Notes: a model not told the origin generated them from the sequence alone. A stretch of 59,811 bases of DNA from Actinomadura sp. 6K520 (GCF_004349245.1 NZ_SMLC01000029.1:1-59811); one strand, 5' to 3'; positions 42,929 to 52,225 are shown, counted from the first letter of the stretch. Made by a program: numbers and translations.

Positions 42929-43570
42929 GTGAGTGGCGCCACACCCCGCCCCGCCCGCCGGCGGATGTCGCGCGCCGAGCGCGAACGGCAGATGCTGGAC
43001 GTGGCGGAGGAGGTGTTCGGCGAGCGCGGCTACCAGGCCACCTCGATGGACGAGATCGCCGAGCGCTGCGGGGTCTCCAAGCCGATGCTCTACGAATACT
43101 TCGGCTCCAAGGACGGGCTGCTCGTAGCGTGCGTCGGCCGGTCCAAGGCCGAGCTGCTCGACGTCACCCAGAAGGCCATGGCGGGTGCCACCACCCCGCA
43201 GGACATCCTGTGGCGCGGGATGGTCGCCTACTTCGAGTTCATGGACGCGCACAGCAGGTCGTTCGCGATGCTGATGCGCGAGCCGATGGCCGCCTCCGCG
43301 GAGACCATCGAGGCCGTCGAGTCGACGCGGCGGCAGCAGAGCACGCTCATCGCGGGCGTGCTGGCGACGTTCGCGCCGTCCGCCCCGGCCGCCGCGATCG
43401 ACGCCTACACCGAGATCATCATCGGCGCGAGCGAGCGGCTGGCGCAGTGGCGGGCGCGGCGGCCGGAGATGTCGGCGCACGACGCGGCCCGCCACATGAC
43501 CGACTTCTGCTGGCACGGACTCAGCCCCTATGTGGCGGACGCCGGGGAAGGCGGTCCAGCGCCCCGATGA
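42929..43570 (+). CDS. TetR-family regulator of the monooxygenase
   Basis: A GTG start at 42929 follows GGGAGG by seven bases. The 213-aa protein has a TetR HTH at ~20-65 (VAEEVFGERGYQATSMDEI, then CGVSKPMLYEYFGSKDG) and a helical effector domain. It is divergent from the monooxygenase gene with shared operators, so it likely represses both. Its last 50 bases overlap the 3' end of the convergent TetR gene. Confidence 0.9.
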   Translation: MSGATPRPARRRMSRAERERQMLDVAEEVFGERGYQATSMDEIAERCGVSKPMLYEYFGSKDGLLVACVGRSKAELLDVTQKAMAGATTPQDILWRGMVAYFEFMDAHSRSFAMLMREPMAASAETIEAVESTRRQQSTLIAGVLATFAPSAPAAAIDAYTEIIIGASERLAQWRARRPEMSAHDAARHMTDFCWHGLSPYVADAGEGGPAPR

Positions 43571-44195
43571 GCAGGTCGAGGCCGAACTCGAAGTCGGCCT
43601 CGGCGTCGATGCCGGCGAGCGCCGGCCCGTAGGCGATCACGTGCGGGAACTCGTCCGGGTCCAGCCGGGACCACGCCTGCGCCCCCGTCTCGGCGAGGTG
43701 GCCGAGCATCTTGCTCATCGCGACCTCGCGCAGCTGCGCGCCGAGCGCGTAGGCGAGCAGCGCCCGCATGATCCGGACGGCGGTCTCGCCGTCGAACCCG
43801 GCCGCGTCCGCCAGCGCCAGGGCGCGCTCGGCCGGCCGCAGCGCGACCGGGGTGTCGATCTTGTGGGTGAGGACGATCGTCATGCAGCGCGGGTTGTCGT
43901 GGGCGACCTTCCGGAAGGCCCGCACCAGGGCCCGCGCACGTTCCTGCCACGGCTCGGACGGGTCGTCGTGCAGTTCCAGGCCCGAGACGACGTGCTCGGC
44001 GACGCCCTCCAGCAGCGCGCTCTTGTTCGGCACGTGGTTGTAGAGGGACATCACGGCGACGCCCAGCTCGGCCGCCACCCGGCGCATCGACAGCGCGTCC
44101 GCGCTCTCCCGCTCGATCAGCCCGACCGCGGCGAGCACGATCCGCTCGCGGGTCAGCACCGGCCGCACGGTCCCGGGGGCCGCGTTCCTCGTCAT
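43521..44195 (-). CDS. TetR-family regulator of the di-iron/SDR genes
   Basis: The ATG at 44195 follows AAAGGGCGGG; a longer frame start inside the operator region is rejected. The 224-aa protein has a TetR HTH (~20-65; ESADALSMRRVAAELGVA, then MSLYNHVPNKS) and a C-terminal domain of the TetR_C_1 kind. It is divergent from the ferritin-like gene, with two palindromes between them, so autoregulation and control of that gene are likely. Its 3' end overlaps the convergent TetR gene by 50 bp. Confidence 0.88.
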   Translation of the reverse strand: MTRNAAPGTVRPVLTRERIVLAAVGLIERESADALSMRRVAAELGVAVMSLYNHVPNKSALLEGVAEHVVSGLELHDDPSEPWQERARALVRAFRKVAHDNPRCMTIVLTHKIDTPVALRPAERALALADAAGFDGETAVRIMRALLAYALGAQLREVAMSKMLGHLAETGAQAWSRLDPDEFPHVIAYGPALAGIDAEADFEFGLDLLIGALDRLPRRPPHRG

Positions 44196-44247
44196 GGTCC
44201 CGCCCTTTCCCCGGCCGTTGACACCTATAAGTGCGCCATGACACGGT

Positions 44248-44281
44248 ACGTACATTGTACGTGAGACGTACATCGTACGTC
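44248..44281. promoter_or_regulatory. Two adjacent TetR operator palindromes
   Basis: ACGTACATTGTACGT (44248-44262) is a perfect 15-bp palindrome. GACGTACATCGTACGTC (44265-44281) is a 17-bp palindrome with the same GTAC core. They lie between the divergent TetR and di-iron genes, overlapping the region where the TetR promoter -35 would fall. Confidence 0.7.
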
Positions 44282-44305
44282 TGCGCCTCCCGGGGAGGAG
44301 CGCCC

Positions 44306-45412
44306 ATGTCGACCCATGACCTCTACACCGAGCCCGTCGCCACGTCCACCTGGAACGTCCCCATGATGGGCGACGCCCGGTTCACCTGGGAGTACGACGA
44401 CGGCCGCGACCGCCTGCTCGCCCTCTACCAGAAGGGCAAGGACAAGCAGTGGGACTCCACCAAGCGGATCGACTGGGACCTTGAGGTCGACCCGCACAAC
44501 CCGCTCGGCGTCCCCGACCAGTCCCTCGCCATCTACGGGACGAAGTACTGGGACCGCCTCTCCGAGAAGGAGCGCGGCGAGCTGCGGCGGCACTCCACGT
44601 CCTGGCAGTTCTCCCAGTTCATGCACGGGGAGCAGGGCGCGATGGTCACCGCCGCCCGCATCGTGGAGTCGGTGCCCGACCTCGACTCCAAGTTCTACTC
44701 CGCCACCCAGACGATGGACGAGGCCCGCCACGTCGAGCTGTTCACGCGCTTCCTGCACGACAAGGTCGGGATGATCTACCCGATCAACACCAAGCTGCAG
44801 GACCTGCTGAACGAGACCCTCACCGACTCCCGCTGGGACATGCCCTACCTGGGGATGCAGGTCCTCATCGAGGGCCTCGCGCTCGCCGCGTTCGGCGTCA
44901 TCCGCGACATCACCACCAAGCCGCTCCCCAAGCAGATCCTCGCCTACGTCATGCAGGACGAGGCCCGCCACGTCGCGTTCGGGCGGCTCGCCCTCCGCGA
45001 CTACTACAAGCAGCTGTCGCCCGCCGAGCTCCGGGAGCGCGAGGAGTTCGTCATCGAGGGCTGCTACCTGATGCGCGACCGCATCCGCGGCCGGGAGATC
45101 TGGACCAACTTCGGCATCGACCCGAAGGAGGTCGACGAGATGGTGGAGAACTCCCCCTACATGCGGATGTTCCAGAGCCTCCTGTTCAGCCGCATCGTCC
45201 CCTGCGTCAAGGACATCGGCCTGTGGAGCGAGCGCATCCAGAAGACCTACGACGACATGGGCGTGCTGGACATGTCCAAGGCCGACCTCGACGCCCTGAT
45301 GAACCAGGACGAGGAGATCGCCGACAAGCTCGACACCGAGCGGTTCGCCGCCGAGGAGGCGGCCCGCAAGGCGGAGGTCGACACCGTGATCGCCGACGCC
45401 GCCGCGGGCTGA
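44306..45412 (+). CDS. Ferritin-like di-iron oxygenase
   Basis: The ATG at 44306 follows GGGGAGGAG by five bases. The 368-aa protein has a complete carboxylate-bridged di-iron site: E109, E139xxH142 (DEARH), E189 and E219xxH222 (DEARH). The arrangement matches R2-like ferritin-superfamily oxygenases and desaturases, which use O2 on lipid or aromatic substrates. The C-terminus has a coiled, acidic and Ala-rich tail. It is followed 47 bp later by an SDR gene, making a likely oxygenase-dehydrogenase pair under the divergent TetR. Confidence 0.85.
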   Translation: MSTHDLYTEPVATSTWNVPMMGDARFTWEYDDGRDRLLALYQKGKDKQWDSTKRIDWDLEVDPHNPLGVPDQSLAIYGTKYWDRLSEKERGELRRHSTSWQFSQFMHGEQGAMVTAARIVESVPDLDSKFYSATQTMDEARHVELFTRFLHDKVGMIYPINTKLQDLLNETLTDSRWDMPYLGMQVLIEGLALAAFGVIRDITTKPLPKQILAYVMQDEARHVAFGRLALRDYYKQLSPAELREREEFVIEGCYLMRDRIRGREIWTNFGIDPKEVDEMVENSPYMRMFQSLLFSRIVPCVKDIGLWSERIQKTYDDMGVLDMSKADLDALMNQDEEIADKLDTERFAAEEAARKAEVDTVIADAAAG

Positions 45413-45459
45413 GTACGGTTGGACCGTCGCCGTCCAGCACGCCCTCTCGGAGGTCTCGC

Positions 45460-46323
45460 ATGCCACTCGCCCACTTCGACGGAGCACTCGCCGTCGTCAC
45501 CGGAGCCGGCAGCGGGATCGGCCGGGCCACCGCGCTGGCGCTGGCCGGCCGCGGCGCCACCGTCATCGCCGCCGACATCGACCTCCCCGCGGCGGAGCAC
45601 ACCATCACCCTCGCCAAGTCGGTCGGCTCCGGCGGCACCGCCTACAGGGTGGACGTCTCGGACGCGGCCGCGATGGAGTCCTTCGCCGCCGAGGTCAAGG
45701 AGATCCACCGGGCCCCCGACATCCTCGTCAACAACGCCGGCATCGCGGTCGCCGGCCCGTTCCTCGAAACCGGCCTGGACGACTGGGACAGAATCCTCGG
45801 CGTCAACCTGTACGGCGTGATCCACGGGTCGCGCCTGTTCGGCAAGCAGATGCACGAGCGCGTGCACGGCCTCCCCAACAAGCCCGACAAGCCCAACTTC
45901 GGCGGCCACATCGTCAACGTCGCGTCCGCCGCGGCGTTCGCCCCCTGGCGCGCCATGCCCGCCTACTGCACGACGAAGGCCGCCGTCCTGATGCTCAGCG
46001 AGTCCCTGCGCGCCGAGCTCGCGGGCAGCCGCATCGGCGTCACCGCCGTCTGCCCCGGCTTCGTCAGCACCGGCATCGTCGACAACGGAACCTACGTCGA
46101 CGGGGACGAGGAGACCCGCACCCGCCTCCAGCAGAGCGCCAAGAAGGCCATCAAGCTCCGCAACTACCCGCCGGAGAAGGTCGCCGAGCGGATCGTCCAC
46201 GCCATCATCAAGAACAAGGCCGTGGTCCCCGTCAACTTCGAGGGCCACCTCCTGCACACGCTGTCCAGGGTCTCCCCCGCCGCAGTGCGCCTCCTGGCCA
46301 GAATCCCCACCTCCCGCGGCTAG
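45460..46323 (+). CDS. Short-chain dehydrogenase/reductase
   Basis: The ATG at 45460 has GGAGG six bases upstream. The 287-aa enzyme is a classical SDR: TGAGSGIG at 14-21, acidic residue D39 (IAADID) favouring NAD, D64/V65, NNAG at 91-94, catalytic S156, Y169 and K173, and a PGFVSTG segment. It would oxidise or reduce an alcohol/ketone made by the adjacent di-iron enzyme. It continues the operon from 44306. Confidence 0.92.
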   Translation: MPLAHFDGALAVVTGAGSGIGRATALALAGRGATVIAADIDLPAAEHTITLAKSVGSGGTAYRVDVSDAAAMESFAAEVKEIHRAPDILVNNAGIAVAGPFLETGLDDWDRILGVNLYGVIHGSRLFGKQMHERVHGLPNKPDKPNFGGHIVNVASAAAFAPWRAMPAYCTTKAAVLMLSESLRAELAGSRIGVTAVCPGFVSTGIVDNGTYVDGDEETRTRLQQSAKKAIKLRNYPPEKVAERIVHAIIKNKAVVPVNFEGHLLHTLSRVSPAAVRLLARIPTSRG

Positions 46324-46383
46324 CGCCCGCGTCCGGGCGCGCCCCTCCCCACGACTCCCCCATCGGTGAGAGGAGACGGATCG

Positions 46384-47355
46384 ATGCCCCCCGACGTACT
46401 GCCGAGCGATGGCCGACCCCGTACATGGACGGCGGTGATCCGCTGCGACGACGGCGACCACACGCTGGAACTGACGCACCGCGAGGTGGTCGCCGAGCGC
46501 CTGCTGCGGACGTCGCGCAGGCATTCGTTCGACCCGGACGTGGACGTGGACTGGGACGCGCCGCAGGACCCGGACGTGTTCTACATGCCGCCGCAACTGG
46601 TGTCGATCTATGAGACGCCGCTGTGGGACGGGCTGACGCACCGGCAGCGGGTGGAGCTGTCGAAGCGGGAGATGTGCAGCATCGCCTCCTTCGGCATCTG
46701 GTCGGAGATGATGCTGATGCAGGCGCTGGTGATGCACGCCTACCGGCAGCGCTACGACAGCGACCACGTGGCCTACGCGCTGACGGAGATCGCCGACGAG
46801 TGCCGGCACTCGAAGATGTTCGGCCGGATGGTACGCACATGCGGGCTGCGCACGCACCGCCCGCGCGCGGCGGAGTTCCACCTGGCGAAGCTGCTCGGGG
46901 CCGTCTACGACCCGATGCCGGTCTTCGCGGGGACCCTGGTCGTGGAGGAGTTCACCGACGCGTTCCAGCGGACGACGTTCCCGGACGAGGACGTGCAGCC
47001 GCTGGTGCGGCAGGTGACGCGGATCCACGTGATCGAGGAGGCGCGGCACATCAAGTACGCCCGCGAGGAGCTGAAGCGGCTGGTGGCGGTGCTGCCCGCG
47101 GTACGCCGGCGGATGGCGGCCGCGGGTCTGGCGCGCGTGACGCGGGTGATGACCGGCCAGCTGGTCCACCCGTCGTGCTACGCGGCGGTGGGGCTGGATC
47201 CGCGGCTGGCGCGGCGGGTGGCGGCGGTCAGCCCGCACCGGCGCGCGACGATGGCGTGGGCGTTCCGCAGATGCACCGCGTTCTTCGACGAGGTCGGCTT
47301 CCTGGACGGCCGCGCACGCGACATCTGGGTACGCGGCGGCTTACTGGAGCGGTAA
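46384..47355 (+). CDS. AurF-like di-iron N-oxygenase
   Basis: The start is placed at ATG 46384 with GAGGAG eight bases upstream; GTG 46366 is an alternative without a site. The 323-aa protein has the AurF-type ligand pattern: E108, E139xxH142 (DECRH), E188/E189, H215 and E219xxH222 (EEARH). AurF enzymes oxidise aryl amines to nitro compounds, and many actinomycete relatives act on unknown substrates. It is the third gene of the di-iron/SDR run. A decayed copy of its 3' end lies at 48097-48206. Confidence 0.85.
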   Translation: MPPDVLPSDGRPRTWTAVIRCDDGDHTLELTHREVVAERLLRTSRRHSFDPDVDVDWDAPQDPDVFYMPPQLVSIYETPLWDGLTHRQRVELSKREMCSIASFGIWSEMMLMQALVMHAYRQRYDSDHVAYALTEIADECRHSKMFGRMVRTCGLRTHRPRAAEFHLAKLLGAVYDPMPVFAGTLVVEEFTDAFQRTTFPDEDVQPLVRQVTRIHVIEEARHIKYAREELKRLVAVLPAVRRRMAAAGLARVTRVMTGQLVHPSCYAAVGLDPRLARRVAAVSPHRRATMAWAFRRCTAFFDEVGFLDGRARDIWVRGGLLER

Positions 47356-47418
47356 CAGGCTCCAGCTACCCGACTCGTGCATACACACCAAGATCATGAC
47401 CGAGTGGAGCCAGCGCCG

Positions 47419-47670
47419 TCAGCCGAGCCAGAGGACCCGGACGATCACGATCCTCTCGCCCCGGACATCGGGCAGGTAAGCCACCATGAGCCGGCCCCGG
47501 TGCTCCCTTTGCAGCCCGGGGACGTCACCGGTGTGCGCCGCGCCTTCGGGGAAGAGCATCGAATCTCGCGTCGCGATCTCACGAGCAAGGCTCTCGATCT
47601 CTGTGATCGCCTCGGGCGGCAGCCCGTCCAGGAGGTCATCGGGGTCGTACTCCCAGGCCCACTCACTCAC
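47419..47670 (-). CDS. RelE/ParE-like toxin
   Basis: A GTG start at 47670 overlaps the upstream gene's stop by eight bases. The 83-aa basic protein has the small RelE/ParE plan: an N-terminal helix (PPEAITEIESLAREIATR), then strands ending in LMVAYLPDVRGERIVIVRVLWLG. Such toxins cut ribosome-bound mRNA or inhibit gyrase. It forms a two-gene unit with the DUF6247-like gene. Confidence 0.7.
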   Translation of the reverse strand: MSEWAWEYDPDDLLDGLPPEAITEIESLAREIATRDSMLFPEGAAHTGDVPGLQREHRGRLMVAYLPDVRGERIVIVRVLWLG

Positions 47671-48016
47671 CGGCGACCGCTCGACCGGCCGCGCGGACGA
47701 TGTCACCGATCTCACGGATCGCGCGCTGCCGGACCTCGGGGTCGTCGCTGGCCATGGCGCGTTCGGCCGCGTGCAGGCGGCGGGCGGTCTCCGGGTGGCG
47801 CTCGATCTCCACGATCTCGCCCCAGTGCAGGTGGAACCTGCGGATGGGGACGATGCTGCCGTTCTCACCGGCCTCGACGAACGCCTTCTGCATGTCCTCG
47901 AACAACTCGGGCAGCCGCGACGGCGCCACGGTCGCCACCGCCTTACGGAGCGCGGGCCAGGTCAGTTCCGGCATGGGAATCAGCGGCTCCTCACGCCCCT
48001 CGCGCTGTGCGACCAT
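47663..48016 (-). CDS. DUF6247-like antitoxin partner
   Basis: The ATG at 48016 follows GGAGG by seven bases. The 117-aa protein has an ALRKAVATVAPSRLPELFEDMQKA segment and an RRFHLHWGEIVEIERHP motif, typical of DUF6247 proteins found ahead of RelE-like genes in actinomycetes. The 8-bp overlap with the toxin gene fits a co-translated antitoxin-toxin pair, antitoxin first. Confidence 0.7.
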   Translation of the reverse strand: MVAQREGREEPLIPMPELTWPALRKAVATVAPSRLPELFEDMQKAFVEAGENGSIVPIRRFHLHWGEIVEIERHPETARRLHAAERAMASDDPEVRQRAIREIGDIVRAAGRAVAGE

Positions 48017-48096
48017 CTGCCGCCCTCCTGTTCAGTGGCCTGTGGGCCAGAATAGTCGGCCTGCCCGACAACTCCCGGGGCAACGAGGACTCGTGC

Positions 48097-48206
48097 AGCG
48101 GATGGCGGCCGCGGGTCTGGCGCGTGTGACGCGGGTGATGACCGGCCAGCTTATCCACCCGACGTGCTACGTGGCGGCTTACTGGAGCGGTAACAGGTTC
48201 TACTGC
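48097..48206 (+). pseudogene. Decayed partial copy of the AurF-like gene
   Basis: Bases 48097-48176 match 47107-47186 of the AurF-like gene with a few mismatches (MAAAGLARVTRVMTGQL). The match then jumps to the end of that gene: 48171-48206 matches 47331-47364, including the stop and flank. The ~150-bp internal deletion falls between short ACGCGGCGG direct repeats in the intact gene. The copy has no start codon and is not functional. Confidence 0.85.
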
Positions 48207-48292
48207 GGGCCATTCATCCTGACAACCCGAGGCTCGTATTAGAAAATGGTTCGTAAATGCTTCGGGTTTGGTCCTGTTGACGGGATGCAGAA

Positions 48293-48362
48293 GGGCCGCG
48301 GAGGGGGGTCCACTCCGCGGCCCGTCGACGTTCCGGGTTGCTGACCTGGGATTATACCCAGG
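48293..48362. other. Two hairpins in a 324-bp gene-free stretch
   Basis: GGGCCGCGGAG (48293-48303) pairs perfectly with CTCCGCGGCCC (48313-48323). CCTGGG (48345-48350) pairs with CCCAGG (48357-48362). Neither directly follows a gene end. The rest of 48207-48529 holds nothing I recognise; a short frame at 48268-48498 has no coding character. A structured RNA or an old mobile-element end are both possible. Confidence 0.4.
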
Positions 48363-48529
48363 ACACTCCTACCGATTGGACGGTCACGTCGTCGACCTCC
48401 TCCTCCCAGGTGCCGCAAATACGCCGATCACCCGGCCTCGTTCGGGGAGCATGATCGGCATACCCCTCCCCTTTGCACATCACCTTAGAAGCTCTTGACA
48501 GAGAATATGCCATGATCGGCCGATTCAGG

Positions 48530-49336
48530 TCAGAAATGATTTAGCGCGGTGACGACTTCGCGGGCGACGGCGGTGGCCCGGTCCAGGCAGGCGCGCTCCA
48601 CCTCCCGCCGCCCGGCCGCACCGGGGGCGTGCTCGCCGTAGCTGACGGTGAGGACCGCGTTGCGGGTCCGGGCGGTGACCTGCCCGATCACGGCCGGTCC
48701 GGCCTCGTCGGCCTTGAACCAGCGGTACGCCTCGTCCCCGAGGCCCCGGTGGCGCCGCAGGCTGATCGTCCGGACGGGCGGCGCGTCGTGCGCCTGCGCC
48801 CACCGCTCGTCGTAGTGGCTCGCGGCGTCCTCCACCGGGGTGGCGGTGTTGTCCGGCGCGTACAGGTGCGCCTCCACGCGGAGCCACCGGGACGGCGAGC
48901 CCTCCGCGGAGTACGTGCACGTGGTCAGTGTCGAGTTCCCGCTCTGCCGCTGCCGTGCCTTCGGGACGGTCCGGTCGACGGTCGCCCGCGACACCGTCCC
49001 GCACGGCGACGGCAGCGTCCGGACGAACTCCCGCGACCGCACCGGTGTCCGGTCCGCATCGGCGGGCATCGGCCGCACGGCCGCGGCGTCCTCGGCGCCG
49101 CCGCCGCTCTGGCTCCGGCCGGGCACCACCAGGAACACGCCCGCTCCGGCCACCGCGAAGGCGGCGAGCACCGCCAGCAGCTTGAGCACCCGCGGACCGC
49201 GGGACGGCGATGGCGGTTCCGGTGCGGAGTAGAGCCGGTGGAACGGCTCCGGCGGACGTTGAAGCCCCACTCCCCGCTCCTCACTCCCCCGTCTCGGTGA
49301 CTGGGCCCGCCTCAAGTCAACGTAGTCAGGCGCCAC
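48530..49336 (-). CDS. Membrane-anchored extracytoplasmic protein
   Basis: The 268-aa product starts at a GTG. It has a Pro-rich cytoplasmic N-terminus, one transmembrane helix (VLKLLAVLAAFAVAGAGVFLVV, ~50-71), then an extracytoplasmic domain with three Cys (SPCGTV, TTCTYS, ERACLD) resembling DUF3558-type sensory or lipoprotein domains. I do not assign a function. It is divergent from ligB across 59 bp. Confidence 0.7.
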   Translation of the reverse strand: MAPDYVDLRRAQSPRRGSEERGVGLQRPPEPFHRLYSAPEPPSPSRGPRVLKLLAVLAAFAVAGAGVFLVVPGRSQSGGGAEDAAAVRPMPADADRTPVRSREFVRTLPSPCGTVSRATVDRTVPKARQRQSGNSTLTTCTYSAEGSPSRWLRVEAHLYAPDNTATPVEDAASHYDERWAQAHDAPPVRTISLRRHRGLGDEAYRWFKADEAGPAVIGQVTARTRNAVLTVSYGEHAPGAAGRREVERACLDRATAVAREVVTALNHF

Positions 49337-49395
49337 GTTCCTGACCAGGCCCCTGGACGGTATGGATTGTCAGACCTCGTGGTCACAATGGAGAG

Positions 49396-50940
49396 GTGCT
49401 GGTAGCCGACATCGCGCGGACGTCGCAGGCCGTCGCGGGCACCTCGGGCCGCAAGGCCAAGGTATCCGCGCTCGCGGAGTGCCTGCGCACGGCCGAACCG
49501 GACGAGGCGGCCACCGTGGTCGCCTACCTGTCCGGTGAGCTGCCGCAACGCCAGATCGGCGTCGGGTACGCCGCGTTGCGGGACATCCCGCCCCCGGCCG
49601 CGGAACCGTCGCTGACCGTCCCGGAAGTGGACGCGGCGTTCACCGGGATCGGCGCGGTCTCCGGGCCGGGCTCGGTCGCGCGGCGGCGCGAGCTGCTCGC
49701 CGCGCTGTTCGGCCGCGCCACCCGCGCCGAGCAGGACTTCCTCGTCCGGCTGCTGGCGGGCGAGCTGCGGCAGGGCGCGCTCGACGGGGTGATGGCCGAG
49801 GCGATCGCGGCGGCGGCCGGGGTCCCGTCCGCCGAGGTGCGGCGGGCGCTCATGCTGCGCGGGACGCTGGGGCCGGTCGCCACCGCCGCGCTCGCCGACG
49901 GCGTGCCGGGCCTGCGCGCGTTCACGCTGGAGGTGGGGCGGCCGGTCAAGCCGATGCTCGCGGCGTCCGCCCCCTCCATCGAGGAGGCGTTCACCAAGCT
50001 CGGCGCCGAGGCGTCCGTCGAGTGGAAGCTCGACGGCATCCGCGCGCAGATCCACCTCTCGGACGGCGAGGTCCGGGTGTTCACCCGCACGCTGGACGAG
50101 ATCACCTCCCGGCTGCCGGAGGTCGTCGCGGCCGTGCGGGAGCTGCCGGTCCGCGCGGCCGTGTTCGACGGCGAGCTGATCGCGCTGCGGCCCGACGGGC
50201 GTCCCCACCCGTTCCAGGTCACCGCCGCCCGCACCGCCACGCGGACCGCCAAGAACACCGAACCGGTCCCGCTGTCGCTGTTCCTGTTCGACGTCCTGTA
50301 CCTGGACGAGGGAGATCCGGCGGGCGGCGCCGACCTGCTCGACGCCCCAGGCGCGGAGCGCGGCGCGGCGCTCGTCCGGGCCGTGCCCGCGGAGCTGCGG
50401 ATGCCCGGGATCGTCACCGCCGACCCGGCACGGGCCAAGGAGGCGTTCGACGAGGCCGTCGCGCACGGCCACGAGGGCGTCGTGATCAAGTCGATCGACA
50501 CCCCCTACACGGCCGGGCGGCGCGGCGCCGGATGGATCAAGGTGAAGCCGCGGCACACCCTCGACCTCGTCGTCCTCGCGGTCGAATGGGGGCACGGCCG
50601 CCGGCAGGGGCTGCTGTCCAACCTGCACCTCGGGGCCCGCGACCCCGGGACCGGCGGTTTCGTCATGCTCGGCAAGACGTTCAAGGGCCTCACCGACGAG
50701 CTGCTGGCGTGGCAGACGGAGAAGCTCCGCGAGCTGGCCGTGCGGGAGGACGGCTGGACGGTCCACGTCCGGCCCGAGCTCGTCGTCGAGATCGCGTTCG
50801 ACGGCGTCCAGCACAGCCCCCGCTACCCGGGCGGCATCGCGCTCCGCTTCGCCCGCGTCCTGCGCTACCGCCCCGACAAGTCCGCCACGGACGCCGACAC
50901 CATCGACACCGTACGTGCCGTCGCACCGGTCATGGACTAG
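49396..50940 (+). CDS. ligB: ATP-dependent DNA ligase LigB
   Basis: The 514-aa enzyme starts at a GTG (GGAGAG just upstream). Residues 1-~175 are the helical DNA-binding domain. The nucleotidyltransferase core has the catalytic Lys211 in WKLDGIRAQ, followed by motif III (VFDGELIA) and motif V (WIKVKPRH). The C-terminal OB domain follows ([13 protein letters not shown] to the end). It seals nicks in duplex DNA using ATP and matches mycobacterial LigB along its length. Its stop is 125 bp from a convergent membrane-protein gene. Confidence 0.94.
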   Translation: MLVADIARTSQAVAGTSGRKAKVSALAECLRTAEPDEAATVVAYLSGELPQRQIGVGYAALRDIPPPAAEPSLTVPEVDAAFTGIGAVSGPGSVARRRELLAALFGRATRAEQDFLVRLLAGELRQGALDGVMAEAIAAAAGVPSAEVRRALMLRGTLGPVATAALADGVPGLRAFTLEVGRPVKPMLAASAPSIEEAFTKLGAEASVEWKLDGIRAQIHLSDGEVRVFTRTLDEITSRLPEVVAAVRELPVRAAVFDGELIALRPDGRPHPFQVTAARTATRTAKNTEPVPLSLFLFDVLYLDEGDPAGGADLLDAPGAERGAALVRAVPAELRMPGIVTADPARAKEAFDEAVAHGHEGVVIKSIDTPYTAGRRGAGWIKVKPRHTLDLVVLAVEWGHGRRQGLLSNLHLGARDPGTGGFVMLGKTFKGLTDELLAWQTEKLRELAVREDGWTVHVRPELVVEIAFDGVQHSPRYPGGIALRFARVLRYRPDKSATDADTIDTVRAVAPVMD

Positions 50941-51046
50941 GCGCGTTCATCGCAGTCCAGGCCCACTTCGCTCGCCGGCGCGCACCACGTGACCTGGCCT
51001 GTGCGCGGCACCGCCCTCCAGCCCCCGCCCACCACCAGTCAATCGA

Positions 51047-51060
51047 CGATCTTCGGATCG
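51047..51060. terminator. Small UUCG hairpin between convergent genes
   Basis: CGATC TTCG GATCG forms a 5-bp stem closed by a UUCG tetraloop, 106 bp past ligB and five bases past the convergent gene's stop. It is weak without a U-tract. Confidence 0.3.
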
Positions 51061-51065
51061 GGTCC

Positions 51066-52136
51066 TCAGCCGGACGTTCCCGCCCTGGGGCGCTCGCTGG
51101 GCGGGGGCTCCTCCTCCGGCTCGGTATGGCGGGCTCGGCGCCGGGTCGCGGCGCGGGTCCGCATGCGGGACGCGGTCCCCCGGTGGGTCCGGGCCAGGGC
51201 GCCGCGCCGCGCGCGGGTCTCCGTCCGGCCTTCGCCTCCCGTTACCGGTCCGCGCGGGGTTCCGGGGGTCGCCTTGCGGGCGGCGCGGGCGGCGCGGGCG
51301 GCGGCCCTGCGGCGGGCGCGGGCGACCCGGCGCAGGCGCGCCCGCTCGGTGGCCTCGGCGCGGCGCTGCATCAGCTCGGGCGGGATGAGGTCGTGCCGAC
51401 CCGCGATGAACTCCTGCACCCAGATCTTGCCCCGGATGAGCGGCCGGCGGAGCTTCTTCTCCCGCCGGACGGCCCGCTGGTAGCGACGCGAGTCCGCATC
51501 GTAGCGCCAGCGCGACCAGGGCGAGGCGGGGCGCGCGACGCGGATCGCGCCGACGATCAGCAGGGCGGGCAGGAACAGCCCGATGAGCCCGGTCCAGATC
51601 TTGCCCTTCAGCAGCGTGATCACCGCGAGGACGAGGTTGCCGAACAGGAACGCGGCGTAGAGCGGGGACAGCGAACCGGAGCCGGAACCGGAGTCGAACC
51701 AGAGGTTCTCGTAGCCGAACGGGTGGATGCCGAGGAGCAGCAGGCCGGTCACGGCGATGGCGACGAAGACGGCGTCCACCGACGCGCGGCCCTTCTCCGT
51801 CCAGTAGACGTCGCTGAGGTGCAGGATCAGCGCGAACTCGTCCAGGACGAGGGCGGAGCCCACACCGAACACGACGGCGGCCGCCAGCTCGAACCTGACG
51901 TGCGCGTCCGGGATCGCGACGCTCCCCACCCCGCCCACCAGCATCAGCACGACACCGAACACGACATGGTGGATGTGCACGTCACCGGCGGTCACGTTCC
52001 GGAGCCACCGCACGTTCGAGCGGATCAGCCGGACGTTCACCCGGGTCACCACGAACGTGATGATGAACGCGGCGAAGAAGCCGAACAGCGGCAGCCGCCC
52101 GGCCTCCACGATCCGCTCACCGAACATCTCGATCAT
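51066..52136 (-). CDS. Polytopic membrane protein with basic C-terminal tail
   Basis: The 356-aa protein starts at ATG 52136 (GGGGGG upstream). It has about six or seven transmembrane helices, with a conserved [11 protein letters not shown]is cluster between helices 1 and 2 and a [14 protein letters not shown] segment. These resemble a family of actinobacterial membrane proteins of unknown function. The last ~150 residues are strongly basic (Arg/Ala-rich), likely cytoplasmic and nucleic-acid or lipid interacting. It is divergent from the cysteine desulfhydrase. Confidence 0.72.
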   Translation of the reverse strand: MIEMFGERIVEAGRLPLFGFFAAFIITFVVTRVNVRLIRSNVRWLRNVTAGDVHIHHVVFGVVLMLVGGVGSVAIPDAHVRFELAAAVVFGVGSALVLDEFALILHLSDVYWTEKGRASVDAVFVAIAVTGLLLLGIHPFGYENLWFDSGSGSGSLSPLYAAFLFGNLVLAVITLLKGKIWTGLIGLFLPALLIVGAIRVARPASPWSRWRYDADSRRYQRAVRREKKLRRPLIRGKIWVQEFIAGRHDLIPPELMQRRAEATERARLRRVARARRRAAARAARAARKATPGTPRGPVTGGEGRTETRARRGALARTHRGTASRMRTRAATRRRARHTEPEEEPPPSERPRAGTSG

Positions 52137-52225
52137 GTCCCCCCCGCACGCTCCATCATGCCCTGCGACATGCACGGATATCGTGGGACGCGGCCGATCA
52201 GCGACGATCCGAGGAGAAAGCCGCC

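Noticed and set aside
45247..47238. 663-aa minus-strand frame across the SDR and AurF-like genes
   Set aside because: It lies antisense to two clear genes and has no ribosome site or domain.
48345..48362. tRNA anticodon-like stem-loop
   Set aside because: The loop has six bases and no D-arm, T-arm or acceptor stem can be drawn around it.
48268..48498. 76-aa plus-strand frame in the gap after the AurF remnant
   Set aside because: It crosses two hairpins, has no ribosome site and no recognisable protein features.
49312..50814. 500-aa minus-strand frame opposite ligB
   Set aside because: It is the antisense of a well-recognised ligase and has shadow composition.
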